DNA of 64,000 nucleotides from Gordonia sediminis (GCA_004193205.1 RZUM01000005.1:186001-250000); one strand, 5' to 3'; shown: positions 26,087 through 34,748, counted from the first letter of the stretch. The notes: generated from the letters alone by a model not told the origin. Numbers and translations: made by a program.

Positions 26087-27238
26087 ATGCAGAGTGACCT
26101 ATTTGATGCCGACCACGAACTCTTTCGCGAGTCGGTGCGCGCCTTCGTCAGCAAATATGTCGGGCCGAACATGGCGAAATGGGACGCGGACCGATTGATC
26201 GATCGCGAGACATGGCGCGCGGCCGGCGCACAGGGAATCCTCGGCCTTCCCGTCCCGTCGGAATATGGCGGGCCGGGTGAGACCGACTACCGCTTCCGGG
26301 TTGTCATCCAGTCGGAGATCGCCCGAGTGGGTGCGTCGGCACTCCAGTCGGGCTTCTCCACCAACGACGACATCGTGTTGAACTATCTGCTCCGCCATGC
26401 CGACGACGATCAGAAGAAGCGATGGGTTCCGGGCTTCGTCACCGGCGAGACCATCGGTGCCATCGCGATGAGTGAACCCGGTGCGGGAAGTGATCTACGC
26501 GCCATCACGACCACAGCGACACGCGATGGCGATCATTGGGTTATCAGTGGTGCAAAGACTTTCATCACGAGCGGCATCCTCGCCGACCTGGTGATCGTCT
26601 TCGCGAAGACCGACCCGAATGCCGGATCACGTGGCTTCAGTTTGTTTGTCGTCGAGAATGGAACGCCGGGCTTTACCCGTGGGCGGAAACTCGACAAGGT
26701 GGGGCTGCACGCCCAGGACACGGCCGAACTCTCCTTCGACGAGGTGCGGGTGCCTGTCGAGAACCTCCTCGGCGAGGAGGGCTCTGGGTTTGCTTACCTG
26801 ATGCAGAGCCTCCCGTTGGAGCGTCTCGGGATCGGCATCGCTGCCCAGGTGTCGGCTGAGGCGGTTCTCGATTGGACACTGACCTATGTCAAGGAGCGCA
26901 CCGCATTCGGCAAGCGGATCGGTGAGTTCCAAGGTCTTGGCTTCACCCTCGCTGAGCTCCGAACCGGGGTCGAGGTCTCTCGGGCATACATCGATCGGTG
27001 TGTTCGGGAGTACAACAAGGGCACGCTGACCGCTGTCGATGCCGCGAAGGCCAAGCTGTGGGCCACCGAACTCCAGGGCCGCGTGATCGATGCAGGCGTG
27101 CAGTTCCACGGCGGATACGGCTACATGATGGAGTATCCGGTCGCCAAGGCGTTCATCGATGCGAGGATTCAGCGGATCTACGGCGGCACCAACGAGATCA
27201 TGAAGGAGATCATCCATCGAGATCTCCTCAGCCAGTAG
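26087..27238 (+). CDS. acyl-CoA dehydrogenase, 383 aa
   Basis: FAD-dependent acyl-CoA dehydrogenase: the signature AMSEPGAGSDLRAI, TFITSGILADLVIVFAKTD, the C-terminal helical domain ERTAFGKRIGEFQG, and the catalytic base in YGGTNEIMKEI near residue 368. CAGGAG precedes ATG 26087. It would introduce the alpha,beta double bond in a CoA ester, feeding the crotonases on the other strand (27314-28989). It is divergent from the thiolase-like gene, and together they make a CoA-ester oxidation unit. Confidence 0.9.
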   Translation: MQSDLFDADHELFRESVRAFVSKYVGPNMAKWDADRLIDRETWRAAGAQGILGLPVPSEYGGPGETDYRFRVVIQSEIARVGASALQSGFSTNDDIVLNYLLRHADDDQKKRWVPGFVTGETIGAIAMSEPGAGSDLRAITTTATRDGDHWVISGAKTFITSGILADLVIVFAKTDPNAGSRGFSLFVVENGTPGFTRGRKLDKVGLHAQDTAELSFDEVRVPVENLLGEEGSGFAYLMQSLPLERLGIGIAAQVSAEAVLDWTLTYVKERTAFGKRIGEFQGLGFTLAELRTGVEVSRAYIDRCVREYNKGTLTAVDAAKAKLWATELQGRVIDAGVQFHGGYGYMMEYPVAKAFIDARIQRIYGGTNEIMKEIIHRDLLSQ

Positions 27239-27255
27239 GACTACCCCAAGACCCG

Positions 27256-27289
27256 AGCCAGGGCGCAGCGAGCACGCTGCGCCCTGGCT
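27256..27289. terminator. strong hairpin terminator, 15-bp stem
   Basis: AGCCAGGGCGCAGCG (27256-27270) and CGCTGCGCCCTGGCT (27275-27289) form a perfect 15-bp stem with the 4-base loop AGCA, followed by TGG. It lies between the convergent acyl-CoA dehydrogenase (ends 27238) and crotonase (ends 27314), serving both. Confidence 0.85.
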
Positions 27290-27313
27290 TGGCGTTGTCA
27301 ACAGAGGTGTGAG

Positions 27314-28162
27314 TCAGGTGAAGAGTTCCGGAAGCCCTGCGGAGATCTGATCGGGGAAGTCCGGATCACGTTTGGCGAGAAACGCATCCACCCCCTCACG
27401 CACGTCGTCGGATACTCCGCGCACATAGATGCCGATCGACTCGGCCTTGTGCGCGACCTCGGGCCCGGAGGCCCCGAGCATCCGCCACAGCAATGCACGC
27501 GTCAGCGCCACCGATACCGGCGCCGTCCCCGTGACCGTCGTCCGGGCTACTTCGATCGCGCGGTTCAACACCTGATCTGCCGGTACGACCTCCCGCACGA
27601 GCCCGCGCTCGAGCGCTTCTGTCGCCGACACCATCCGTCCCCCCAACGCCCATTCCATTGCAGTGGAAATACCCACGATGCGGGGCAGGAACCAGGTCGA
27701 ACACGCCTCCGGAACCAGCCCGCGCCGGGTGAAGACGAACCCGAAACGTGCTGTATCCGAGGCAATCCGGACATCCGCGGGCAGGGTCATGGTGACCCCC
27801 ACGCCGGCGGACGGCCCGTTGATCGCGGCGATCACCGGTTTGGTCGACCGAAAGATACGCAGCGCGACCTGACCGCCCGCGTCCGGTGGCGCCTCCCCGG
27901 TTTCCTGGTCGCCCTCGAGGACAAAGGTGTCGCCGCCCGCGGCGAGATCAGCGCCGGCACAGAAGGCGCGCCCAGTACCGGTCAGCACGACCGCGCGCAC
28001 CGTATCGACGGCATCGCACTCGTCGAATGCCGCAATCAAGTCGCGACGCATGTCGGCGTTGAAGGCATTCAACCGGTCTGGACGATTGAGCCGGACGATC
28101 GCGATCGCGCCGTCGCGCTCGACCTCGACGACCTTGGTCTCGGTTTCGGTGTGAGCGGCCAT
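27314..28162 (-). CDS. enoyl-CoA hydratase/isomerase (crotonase) family, 282 aa
   Basis: Crotonase fold with IVRLNRPDRLNAFNADMR, the oxyanion segment AFCAGADLAAG and INGPSAGVGVTMTLPADVRI. Glu is present in RRGLVPEACSTW, the position of the hydratase/isomerase catalytic glutamate. ATG 28162 lies two bases after the stop of the upstream crotonase, so the genes are coupled; the alternative ATG at 28180 would overlap. The loop after the oxyanion segment (GDTFVLEGDQETGEAPPDAGG) is longer than in typical hydratases. Probable hydratase or isomerase of the CoA-ester pathway. Confidence 0.86.
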   Translation of the reverse strand: MAAHTETETKVVEVERDGAIAIVRLNRPDRLNAFNADMRRDLIAAFDECDAVDTVRAVVLTGTGRAFCAGADLAAGGDTFVLEGDQETGEAPPDAGGQVALRIFRSTKPVIAAINGPSAGVGVTMTLPADVRIASDTARFGFVFTRRGLVPEACSTWFLPRIVGISTAMEWALGGRMVSATEALERGLVREVVPADQVLNRAIEVARTTVTGTAPVSVALTRALLWRMLGASGPEVAHKAESIGIYVRGVSDDVREGVDAFLAKRDPDFPDQISAGLPELFT

Positions 28163-28164
28163 GA

Positions 28165-28989
28165 TCAACGCCCCTGCCATTGTGGTTCACGCTTGGCGGC
28201 GAAGGCGCGAGGCCCTTCCTTGGCGTCCTCGCTGGTGAAGACGACCCGGATCGCGTCGCGATTGATCGCCCACGAATCCTCGTCCCACCCGCGCTCATTC
28301 CGGGCCGTCTCGTGCATGACCCGTTTGCTCTCCGACACTGCCAGCGGCGCATTGCCGGCGATCGTCTCGGCAAGTTCGAGGGCGACCGCAAGCGCAGTGC
28401 CCGACGACGCAATCCTGTTGACGAGCCCCAACTCGTAGGCACGCTCAGCGGAGATCGGACGTCCGGTCAACGCGATCTCGGCAGCCACCTTCTGCGGCAC
28501 CTGACGGTGGATCCGCAACAACCCACCGGCGCCGGCGATCAACCCGCGCTGCACCTCGGGCAGTCCCAGCTTGGCCTGCTCATCGATCACCGCGAGATCG
28601 GCTGCCAGCACGATCTCCGTTCCACCACCCAATGCGAATCCGTTGACCGCGGCGATCACCGGCTTCGGGATCCAATGGCGGACGATGCCGGCGAAGTCCC
28701 GGTCGCGGTGCTCGGGGTCGTCGATCCGCCTGCCCGCGGCGATTTCTTTGAGGTCGGCTCCGGCGCAGAAGGCCCGGCCCGCACCGGTCAGAACGACGAC
28801 CCGGACCTGCGGATCGTGTGCCGCTCTTTCCAGCGCCGCCCCCGCAGCCGCGGACAGCGCGGAGTTCACCGCGTTGAGAGCGTCGGGACGGTTGAGCGTC
28901 ACAATTGCGACGTGGCCTTGCACCTCATACCGCACGACATCGTCCGACATCGTCGGATCGACTTCTTTAGTTCCGGATGGGCTGGTCAT
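28165..28989 (-). CDS. enoyl-CoA hydratase (crotonase) family, 274 aa
   Basis: Crotonase fold: IVTLNRPDALNAVNSALS, AFCAGADLKEIAAG, VNGFALGGGTEIVLAADLAV and the Glu in GLPEVQRGLIAGAGG, all typical of hydratases. I chose ATG 28989, behind AAGGGG, over ATG 29013 and 28950. It heads a two-gene operon with the crotonase at 27314 and is read towards it. The two paralogues likely perform successive or parallel hydrations. Confidence 0.86.
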   Translation of the reverse strand: MTSPSGTKEVDPTMSDDVVRYEVQGHVAIVTLNRPDALNAVNSALSAAAGAALERAAHDPQVRVVVLTGAGRAFCAGADLKEIAAGRRIDDPEHRDRDFAGIVRHWIPKPVIAAVNGFALGGGTEIVLAADLAVIDEQAKLGLPEVQRGLIAGAGGLLRIHRQVPQKVAAEIALTGRPISAERAYELGLVNRIASSGTALAVALELAETIAGNAPLAVSESKRVMHETARNERGWDEDSWAINRDAIRVVFTSEDAKEGPRAFAAKREPQWQGR

Positions 28990-29120
28990 TTGATGATTCC
29001 CCTTGTCAGACAAATCTTCTCGTCAGAGATCGAGTGCGAGTCGTTGGCGTGCTGCGGGATGCTCAGACCATCGTGCAGTCGTTCGCGGCTCGCCGGGTTA
29101 CACTTCGCATGAACCTTACG

Positions 29121-29135
29121 GCATTAGATTAATGC
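29121..29135. promoter_or_regulatory. GCATTA-GAT-TAATGC operator candidate
   Basis: A 6-bp perfect inverted repeat with a 3-base centre lies in the 195-base gap upstream of the crotonase operon (start 28989). The overlapping TetR pair (29185-30416) is transcribed from further upstream towards this site, which makes their product(s) candidate binders. Confidence 0.45.
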
Positions 29136-29184
29136 TCGCAACCATCCTCGATAGCGTGGTCATGACCATGGCGGCCGGTGATGG

Positions 29185-29775
29185 TCAGGCGGGAAGCAGG
29201 GACGGCACCAGGAACCGCCGGATCTTCTCACGGAACCGGTCCATCGACGCATCGCTGTCGTCGTTGTTGCTGATGTATGTCAGTTCCAGCTCGGCGATCC
29301 ATTCGCAGAGCAGCCGGACATCGACGTCCTTACGCATCTCCCCGAGCAATCGCGCCTCGTCGAGGATCGGCGCCCACAACTCATACGTCATCTCCACTGC
29401 CGCACCCGATTGCCACAGCAAGCGAGACGACAACGTCATCTCCTCGGGCGACACCAGGAGGTGGACCATCGGGTCGCGCTGGCCTCTACGCACGTTGTGG
29501 CACATGCCCTCGACGATTTTCTGTTCGAATGAGGTGCAGTTGGCGATATACGACCGTGCTGGTTCGATGTTCATGCGGGCACGTCGAACAACCGACGCCA
29601 TGATCAGGCTTTCGCGGTCCGCGAAGTGTCGGTAGACGGTGGCACGCGACACCTCGGCGGCGCGAGCAACGTCCTCCATCGTCGTCTTGGTGATGCCGAA
29701 TCGCTCGAAGCACGCTTCGGCCGCCGAGAGGATTGCATCCGCCGCTTCGGTTGTGGGTGCAGAACGTTGGCTCAT
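29185..29775 (-). CDS. TetR-family regulator, second of an overlapping pair, 196 aa
   Basis: HTH KTTMEDVARAAEVSRATVYRHF at about residues 30-51, then ADRESLIMASVVRRARM. The ligand domain parallels that of its upstream neighbour (LLVSPEEMTLSSRL versus ILVSPEHMQMAEPL). Its ATG overlaps the neighbour's stop by four bases. The paralogous, translationally coupled arrangement suggests a heterodimeric repressor or two sensors of related ligands. Downstream (same strand) lie the crotonase genes, the likely targets. Confidence 0.84.
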   Translation of the reverse strand: MSQRSAPTTEAADAILSAAEACFERFGITKTTMEDVARAAEVSRATVYRHFADRESLIMASVVRRARMNIEPARSYIANCTSFEQKIVEGMCHNVRRGQRDPMVHLLVSPEEMTLSSRLLWQSGAAVEMTYELWAPILDEARLLGEMRKDVDVRLLCEWIAELELTYISNNDDSDASMDRFREKIRRFLVPSLLPA

Positions 29776-30416
29776 CGCGGGGGAGTCCCCACGCGGACGG
29801 CCTGGACAGCACTGGGAAGGAACCCCGGTAACACGAAGTTACGCAACATCTCCCGATGTTCGGGATCATCGGGGCGATCAAAGTCGAGTCGGCCCACCAG
29901 AATGAACTGAACGAGCGCTAGCCACTCCGCGATCTTGTGCCTGTCGAGATCTGTACGAATCTCGCCCTTCTCGATGGCCTGATCGATGACCGGATCCCAC
30001 ATCTCGGCGGTCAGCCGTGCAGCGAGACCCGAGCTGCCGACCAGCGGCTCGGCCATCTGCATATGCTCAGGACTCACCAGAATCCGCACCAGCGGATCTT
30101 TGCGACCCCTGTCGACGAGAAAAATAAGGCCCTCCACGAGCTGCTCCGCGAAGTTGTCATACGTCAGGAGGAACTTCCGCGCTTTGACGAACAGTATGCG
30201 TGAACGCCGCTCGATCAACGCCGAGATCAGCGAGTCGCGGTCACCGAAGTATCGGTACACCGTCGGTCGCGAGACACCGGCTTCACGGCCGATGTCATCC
30301 ATCGTGGTCTTCGCGACGCCATATCGTTGGAAGACGCTCTCGGCAGCGACCATGATCTGCTCGCGCGCTTCGTCGACGTCCTCGCTGAGGACATTCCCCG
30401 TCTTTCTCCGCGCCAC
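29772..30416 (-). CDS. TetR-family regulator, first of an overlapping pair, 214 aa
   Basis: HTH KTTMDDIGREAGVSRPTVYRYF at about residues 36-57, followed by GDRDSLISALIERRSRI. It overlaps the next TetR gene by ATGA and shares its domain pattern throughout, so one gene arose by tandem duplication of the other. The start ATG 30416 has GGAGGTGAGAC upstream. No other gene is co-transcribed ahead of it. Confidence 0.84.
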   Translation of the reverse strand: MARRKTGNVLSEDVDEAREQIMVAAESVFQRYGVAKTTMDDIGREAGVSRPTVYRYFGDRDSLISALIERRSRILFVKARKFLLTYDNFAEQLVEGLIFLVDRGRKDPLVRILVSPEHMQMAEPLVGSSGLAARLTAEMWDPVIDQAIEKGEIRTDLDRHKIAEWLALVQFILVGRLDFDRPDDPEHREMLRNFVLPGFLPSAVQAVRVGTPPR

Positions 30417-30537
30417 GTCTCACCTCCGCACAACAGTGCACGCCATGTTACAAGAGATGCATTACGTCGGATGTAGCGCCGTGGATGGACGAGACTGACG
30501 ATCCGCCGGCTCAATCGCGACATCGTGGACGACGCAG

Positions 30538-30553
30538 GTAGATATTTGTCTAC
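30538..30553. promoter_or_regulatory. GTAGA-N6-TCTAC palindrome before the antitoxin gene
   Basis: The short inverted repeat GTAGATATTTGTCTAC ends 22 bases before the start of the Phd/YefM-like gene. Antitoxins of this family autorepress through such sites, so it is a likely operator; the sequence is AT-rich against its background. Confidence 0.45.
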
Positions 30554-30575
30554 TTTCGTCCATACGCTGGTCAGC

Positions 30576-30905
30576 ATGTACGAGACCGTCCCCGTCGCCC
30601 AGCTCCGGCAGAATCCTGCGCCCGCGCTCAAGGCGGTCGCCGAGGGCCGCACGCTCGTCGTGACAAACCACAATCGTCCGGTTGCCGACCTCGTGCCGCA
30701 CACGGAACGCAAAGGCGTGTCCCCGAAGGCATTTGCCGACGCGCTTCGTCGGACACCCGTCGACCCGCACTGGCTGGACGAGGTCACATCCACTCGCCTG
30801 ATGGAATCAGACGATCCGTGGGATCAAATAGTGACCGCTGCCCTCTTGGACACCCCTGCAGACATCGAGGGAATCGGCGGACTCGTCGACATCGTCGACG
30901 TCTGA
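30576..30905 (+). CDS. Phd/YefM-type antitoxin, apparently orphan, 109 aa
   Basis: The N-terminus TVPVAQLRQNPAPALKAVAEG followed by VVTNHNRPVADLVPH is the Phd/YefM antitoxin dimerisation and DNA-binding domain. The C-terminal half (ESDDPWDQIVTAALLD) would be the toxin-binding tail. ATG 30576 is chosen to fit the domain; an in-frame ATG lies 51 bases upstream. Neither flank encodes a VapC, Doc or YoeB toxin. It may be an orphan antitoxin or a simple transcriptional regulator. Confidence 0.72.
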   Translation: MYETVPVAQLRQNPAPALKAVAEGRTLVVTNHNRPVADLVPHTERKGVSPKAFADALRRTPVDPHWLDEVTSTRLMESDDPWDQIVTAALLDTPADIEGIGGLVDIVDV

Positions 30906-30955
30906 CTACAGGCCTGACCATGTGTGGTCCAAGCAACATTTTGACCCCTTGGCAA

Positions 30956-30971
30956 ATACCCCCTGGGGTAT
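30956..30971. promoter_or_regulatory. CsoR/CstR-type operator candidate
   Basis: ATACCCCCTGGGGTAT is a perfect 7-bp inverted repeat with a 2-base centre. It matches the GTATACCC..GGGTATAC style of sites bound by CsoR-family copper and persulfide sensors, by recollection of that family. It lies within an 18-base spacer between TTGGCA (30949-30954) and TAGTGT (30973-30978), where binding would block RNA polymerase. The next gene is a cysteine-rich small protein starting 142 bases downstream. Confidence 0.5.
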
Positions 30972-31112
30972 GTAGTGTGGTGGACGCAAGCACGTAGCGA
31001 TGGCCCTCGTCGCCGGCGTGCCGCTCGCCCGAACAAACTGATCAACGCCGCAGCCGATCCGGACACGGACACCGCGTCTGTACCCGAATCGTCACGGCCA
31101 GGAGGAGTAACC

Positions 31113-31271
31113 ATGTGTCAGCAAGCCACCTGTCGTAAGTGCGGCAAGACCACCTGGCGCGGCTGCGGTCAGCACGTCGACCAGGTGATGCGCGGGGTAC
31201 CCAAGTCGCAGCGCTGCGCCGGACATCAGGGTGAACCGGGCTTCCTGTCACGCCTGTTCGGCGGCCGCTGA
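31113..31271 (+). CDS. small conserved cysteine-rich (zinc-ribbon-like) protein, 52 aa
   Basis: A strong ribosome site (CAGGAGGAGTAACC) precedes ATG 31113. The protein has CRKCGKTTWRGCGQH and a later QRCAGHQ, giving Cys7, Cys10, Cys18 and further Cys/His that could bind zinc or another metal. I recall similar 50-60 residue proteins (CGKxTWxGCGxHV) in many actinobacteria, with no known function. The end overlaps the convergent AraC gene by 24 bases. The CsoR-like palindrome upstream hints at metal or sulfur control, an inference. Confidence 0.72.
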   Translation: MCQQATCRKCGKTTWRGCGQHVDQVMRGVPKSQRCAGHQGEPGFLSRLFGGR

Positions 31272-32294
31272 CCCCCGACTGCGCACAGGACTGCCGCCCG
31301 ACCGGTTCTCGACCCGAAACCGGCTGGGGCTGGACCCGCAATGCCGGCTGAAAGCCCGGCTGAAGTGCGAGGCGTCCCGAAAACCCACCTGCACTCCGAT
31401 CTCGACGACACCGAGATCGGAGTGCAGTAGCAAATTCCGGGCCCGCTCGAAGCGCCGTGCATACAGCCACACCCGCGGCGTGGTTCCGGCGGCGCTGAAC
31501 AGCTTATGGATGTAGCGCACCGACATCCCGAGTTCGGCCCCGACATCGGCGATCCTGCGGTCGGGTTCACCGATGTCCCGCAGCATCACCTGCTGCACAG
31601 TACGTAGGTCGTCGGCGTGCGCACGGTCAGTGAGCGAGATCGCCTCGACCTGGTGATTGACCGCCGCGGACACCACGTCGAGCACCGCCGACGACACCGC
31701 GAACAGCGAGCCGGCGCAGAAGTCGTCGTGGGTGGCGAGATCCACCAGCAGATTCGACGCCAGGCGGCCCGCGCCGGAGCCACCCGAGATCGATTGTCCG
31801 ACCGCGTCCTGGAGCACCGTCTGCCCGATTCGGGACGAGACGAGCGCACGCGGCGTGCGCATCACGATCTGTTCGAAACGTGTGACGCCGTTGACAACGA
31901 ACGGTCGCGACGAGTCGACGAACCCGAACGCGCCGTCGCACAGTACCGCCTCATGGGTTCCCTGCGAGATCGTCGCCGATCCTCTGGTGATGAGGCACAG
32001 CAGGTAATCGTCGCCGGGGTCGGACGCGATCATCGCCGGGGTGCGGACCACCGCGTGCGGGTCGGCCCGCACGATGCTCAGCGAGAGGTCCCCGACCGGT
32101 CGGGCGATGATGTCGGCGCCGAACGACGACTGGGTCGCCGGCCAGTCGACGGCCATCTCGCAATACGTCGAGTCCAGCGTCTCCGCCCACAGCGCGCGGC
32201 TCTCCGCCGACGTCAGGTCACGCGTGCTCAGCGCTACCGCACCGTTGCTGCGCGCGGTGCACTCGGGGTCAACCATCGGTGCACTCTCGGTCAT
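31248..32294 (-). CDS. AraC-family regulator, 348 aa
   Basis: The C-terminal double HTH is typical AraC/Xyl[26 protein letters not shown] and [23 protein letters not shown]. The N-terminal 200 residues form an AraC-binding-like cupin domain ([21 protein letters not shown]) as in NphR, PheR and EthR regulators. It is divergent from the GcoA-like P450 and is a paralogue of the AraC at 35020-36051. It probably activates the O-demethylase operon when an aromatic inducer binds. The 126-base divergent region contains a site shared with the other AraC gene. Confidence 0.86.
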   Translation of the reverse strand: MTESAPMVDPECTARSNGAVALSTRDLTSAESRALWAETLDSTYCEMAVDWPATQSSFGADIIARPVGDLSLSIVRADPHAVVRTPAMIASDPGDDYLLCLITRGSATISQGTHEAVLCDGAFGFVDSSRPFVVNGVTRFEQIVMRTPRALVSSRIGQTVLQDAVGQSISGGSGAGRLASNLLVDLATHDDFCAGSLFAVSSAVLDVVSAAVNHQVEAISLTDRAHADDLRTVQQVMLRDIGEPDRRIADVGAELGMSVRYIHKLFSAAGTTPRVWLYARRFERARNLLLHSDLGVVEIGVQVGFRDASHFSRAFSRHCGSSPSRFRVENRSGGSPVRSRGSAAAEQA

Positions 32295-32316
32295 TCAATC
32301 ACCTCGTCTCCGCCCA

Positions 32317-32333
32317 TAGTGTTCCAGATCACA
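32317..32333. promoter_or_regulatory. shared AraC operator candidate, copy 1
   Basis: TAGTGTTCCAGATCACA lies between the AraC gene and the P450 gene, 88 bases before the P450 start. It matches 14 of 17 positions with TAGTGTTCTACGTCACA at 36074-36090 in front of the phenol hydroxylase. Conservation in two otherwise different AraC-target gaps supports a common binding site. Confidence 0.6.
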
Positions 32334-32420
32334 CGGGATCGCCACAGACGGCGACGGCATTTTCGAACAGTCCCCGTCCCACACGCCGACTGTTTCGGGT
32401 ATCACGACGGAGGTATCACG

Positions 32421-33647
32421 GTGACCACCACGCAACCGCTCACGCCCAGCTGGATCGCAGACGTCACGATGGAGGAGCTCGAGGCCGACCCGCATCCTTT
32501 CTACGAGCGGCTACGCAGGGAGGCACCGGTTGCCTTCGTCCCGCAGCTGGGTCTGCACATCGTGTCCACCCGGGATCTCTGCATGGAGATCGCGAAGGAC
32601 TCGGCCCACTGGCCCGCCGTCATCTCCCCCGCCGGTGGCCGCACCTTCGGGCACGGCGCGATCCTGAACACCAACGGACCCGAGCACACCGAGCTGCGCG
32701 GGATGGTGGAACCGCATCTGCAGCCGTCGGCGGTCGACCAGTACATCGATCCTCTGGTGCGCCCGTTCGCCCGCGAACGGCTCGCCGCTATCGAGGACAA
32801 CGGCGCCGCCGACATCGTCGCCGAGTACTTCGAGCCGGTAAGTGTCCGCGCCCTCGGCGATCTCCTCGGGCTCGAGGACGTGAGTACCGACCAGCTCCGT
32901 GAGTGGTTCCACAAACTGAGTGTGTCCTTCACCAATGCGGATATGACCCCCGACGGCGAGTTCGCCAATCCCGACGGATTCATTCCCGGCGACGAGGCCA
33001 AGGCGGAGATCATCGCCCATGTCGACCCCAAGATCGACGACTGGATCACCCACCCCGACCACACCGCGATCTCCCACTGGCTGCACGACGGCATGCCCGA
33101 AGGACAGACCCGCAGCCGTGACGTGATCTACCCCAATCTGTACGTGTTCCTGCTCGGCGCGATGCAGGAGCCCGGGCACGCCATGGGCACCACGCTGGCC
33201 GGGTTGTTCAGCCGCCCTGAGCAACTCGAGCGTGTGATCGACGATCCGACACTCATTCCACGGGCGGTCGGCGAGGGCATGCGGTGGGTGGCGCCCATCT
33301 GGTCGGCCGCGGTCAAGGTGGCCACCAGTGAGGTCACCGTCGGCGGGGTCACCCTGGGAGAAGGGTCGCTGGTGATGCTCTCCTACGGATCGGCCAACAA
33401 CGACGAGAACGCCTTCGACGCACCGACCACCTACGATCTGGATCGTCCGGTCATCCCCAATCTGACCTTCGGTGGCGGTGTCCATGCTTGCGCCGGAACA
33501 TATTTCGCGAGTGCGGTGGTCCGTATCGCGCTCGAGGAACTGTTCGAGACGATCCCGAACATCGAACTGGACCCGGCCCACGAGGTGAACTTCTGGGGCT
33601 GGGGGTTCCGGGGACCCAAGGCGCTCAACGTCACCTGGGAGGTGTGA
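32421..33647 (+). CDS. gcoA: cytochrome P450 O-demethylase, CYP255 (GcoA) family, 408 aa
   Basis: The protein matches what I recall of the Amycolatopsis guaiacol O-demethylase GcoA across its length: [30 protein letters not shown] and the ending [18 protein letters not shown]. The haem thiolate is Cys357 in GGGVHACAG. The I-helix has Gln-Glu-Pro (AMQEPGH, 247-253) instead of the common acid-Thr pair, as in GcoA. Aromatic pocket residues Phe76, Phe170, Val242 and Phe396 fit GcoA's Phe75, Phe169, Val241 and Phe395. GTG 32421 follows GGAGG. It should remove methyl groups from guaiacol-like aryl ethers, releasing formaldehyde and a phenol or catechol. Confidence 0.87.
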   Translation: MTTTQPLTPSWIADVTMEELEADPHPFYERLRREAPVAFVPQLGLHIVSTRDLCMEIAKDSAHWPAVISPAGGRTFGHGAILNTNGPEHTELRGMVEPHLQPSAVDQYIDPLVRPFARERLAAIEDNGAADIVAEYFEPVSVRALGDLLGLEDVSTDQLREWFHKLSVSFTNADMTPDGEFANPDGFIPGDEAKAEIIAHVDPKIDDWITHPDHTAISHWLHDGMPEGQTRSRDVIYPNLYVFLLGAMQEPGHAMGTTLAGLFSRPEQLERVIDDPTLIPRAVGEGMRWVAPIWSAAVKVATSEVTVGGVTLGEGSLVMLSYGSANNDENAFDAPTTYDLDRPVIPNLTFGGGVHACAGTYFASAVVRIALEELFETIPNIELDPAHEVNFWGWGFRGPKALNVTWEV

Positions 33648-33690
33648 GGTGACGGTCGCGATCACATCGGACAATATCGGGGAGGACATC

Positions 33691-34707
33691 ATGCCCGACA
33701 CACACCGGGTCACGATCGGCACGGACACGAAGCTACATGTCGCAGACGGCCAGTCGATCCTCGACGCCGCACTACGCGCCAACGCATGGATGCCGCACTC
33801 CTGCACTCAGGGCACCTGCGGAACCTGCAAGCTCAAGGTGCTGTGCGGGGAGGTCGACCACGGGGCATCCCCCGAGTACACGCTGACCACCGCCGAGCGC
33901 GCAGACGGACTGGCGTTGGGCTGCATGGCGACCCCGAAATCGGATCTGATCGTGGAGACCCTCGGCGTCGTCGACGACGGTGTCCCACATCACCCGTTGC
34001 GGGACTACACCGCAACGGTGACCGAACTGGTGGACGTCGCCGCGAACACTCGCCGCCTCGTCATCGAACTCGACGACGATCTGGCCTTCAATGCCGGACA
34101 GTACTGCGAATTGCTCATTCCCGGAACGACTGTGGGCCGCCAGTACTCGATGGCCAGTCCACCCCGCGACGCCCGCCGACTGGAGTTCCACGTCAAACTG
34201 ACCCCGGGCGGCCTGGCCACCGACGGATGGATCTTCTCCTCGCTGAGCGTCGGGGATGCCATCTCCCTGCGCGGACCGCTGGGGCAGTTCAACCTCGTCC
34301 ACGAGCAGACCGAGCCGGCGATCCTGATCGGCGGCGGCACGGGACTGGCTCCGCTGAAGTCGATCGTGCGTCACGCCCTCGAGCACGCTCTCGTGCCGGA
34401 ACTGTTCCTCTACCACGGTGGACGACGGCGCGAAGACCTGTATGACGTGGAGTACTTCACCGAATTGTCCCAGCAGCACAACAACTTCCACTACCGACCG
34501 GCACTGAGCGAGGAAGAATGGGCGGGCGCGACCGGCATGGTGACCGATGTCGTCGTCGCCGACTTCACCTCGTGCAAGGGCATGAGCGCCTACCTATGCG
34601 GCCCGCCCGCGATGGTCGAGGCGGCGGTCAAATCCCTCAAACGCCGCCGCATGGCGCCCCGGAAGATCTTCCGTGAGGAATTCACCGTCGCCGCGAAGCC
34701 CCTCTGA
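33691..34707 (+). CDS. gcoB: three-domain P450 reductase (GcoB-like), 338 aa
   Basis: An N-terminal plant-type [2Fe-2S] domain (Cys38, Cys43, Cys46, Cys78; CTQGTCGTC) is fused to FAD- and NAD-binding reductase domains (RQYSMAS, GGGTGLAPLKS, CGPPAMVEAA). This order and length match GcoB, the single-protein partner of GcoA. ATG 33691 has GGGGAGG upstream and is preferred over GTG 33649, which overlaps close to the P450 stop. It carries electrons from NADH to the P450 next to it. Co-transcription with P450 and the EthD-like gene is likely. Confidence 0.87.
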   Translation: MPDTHRVTIGTDTKLHVADGQSILDAALRANAWMPHSCTQGTCGTCKLKVLCGEVDHGASPEYTLTTAERADGLALGCMATPKSDLIVETLGVVDDGVPHHPLRDYTATVTELVDVAANTRRLVIELDDDLAFNAGQYCELLIPGTTVGRQYSMASPPRDARRLEFHVKLTPGGLATDGWIFSSLSVGDAISLRGPLGQFNLVHEQTEPAILIGGGTGLAPLKSIVRHALEHALVPELFLYHGGRRREDLYDVEYFTELSQQHNNFHYRPALSEEEWAGATGMVTDVVVADFTSCKGMSAYLCGPPAMVEAAVKSLKRRRMAPRKIFREEFTVAAKPL

Positions 34708-34748
34708 GACCGAGCTACCCGAGACCCCCGAAACAGGAGAAACACACC

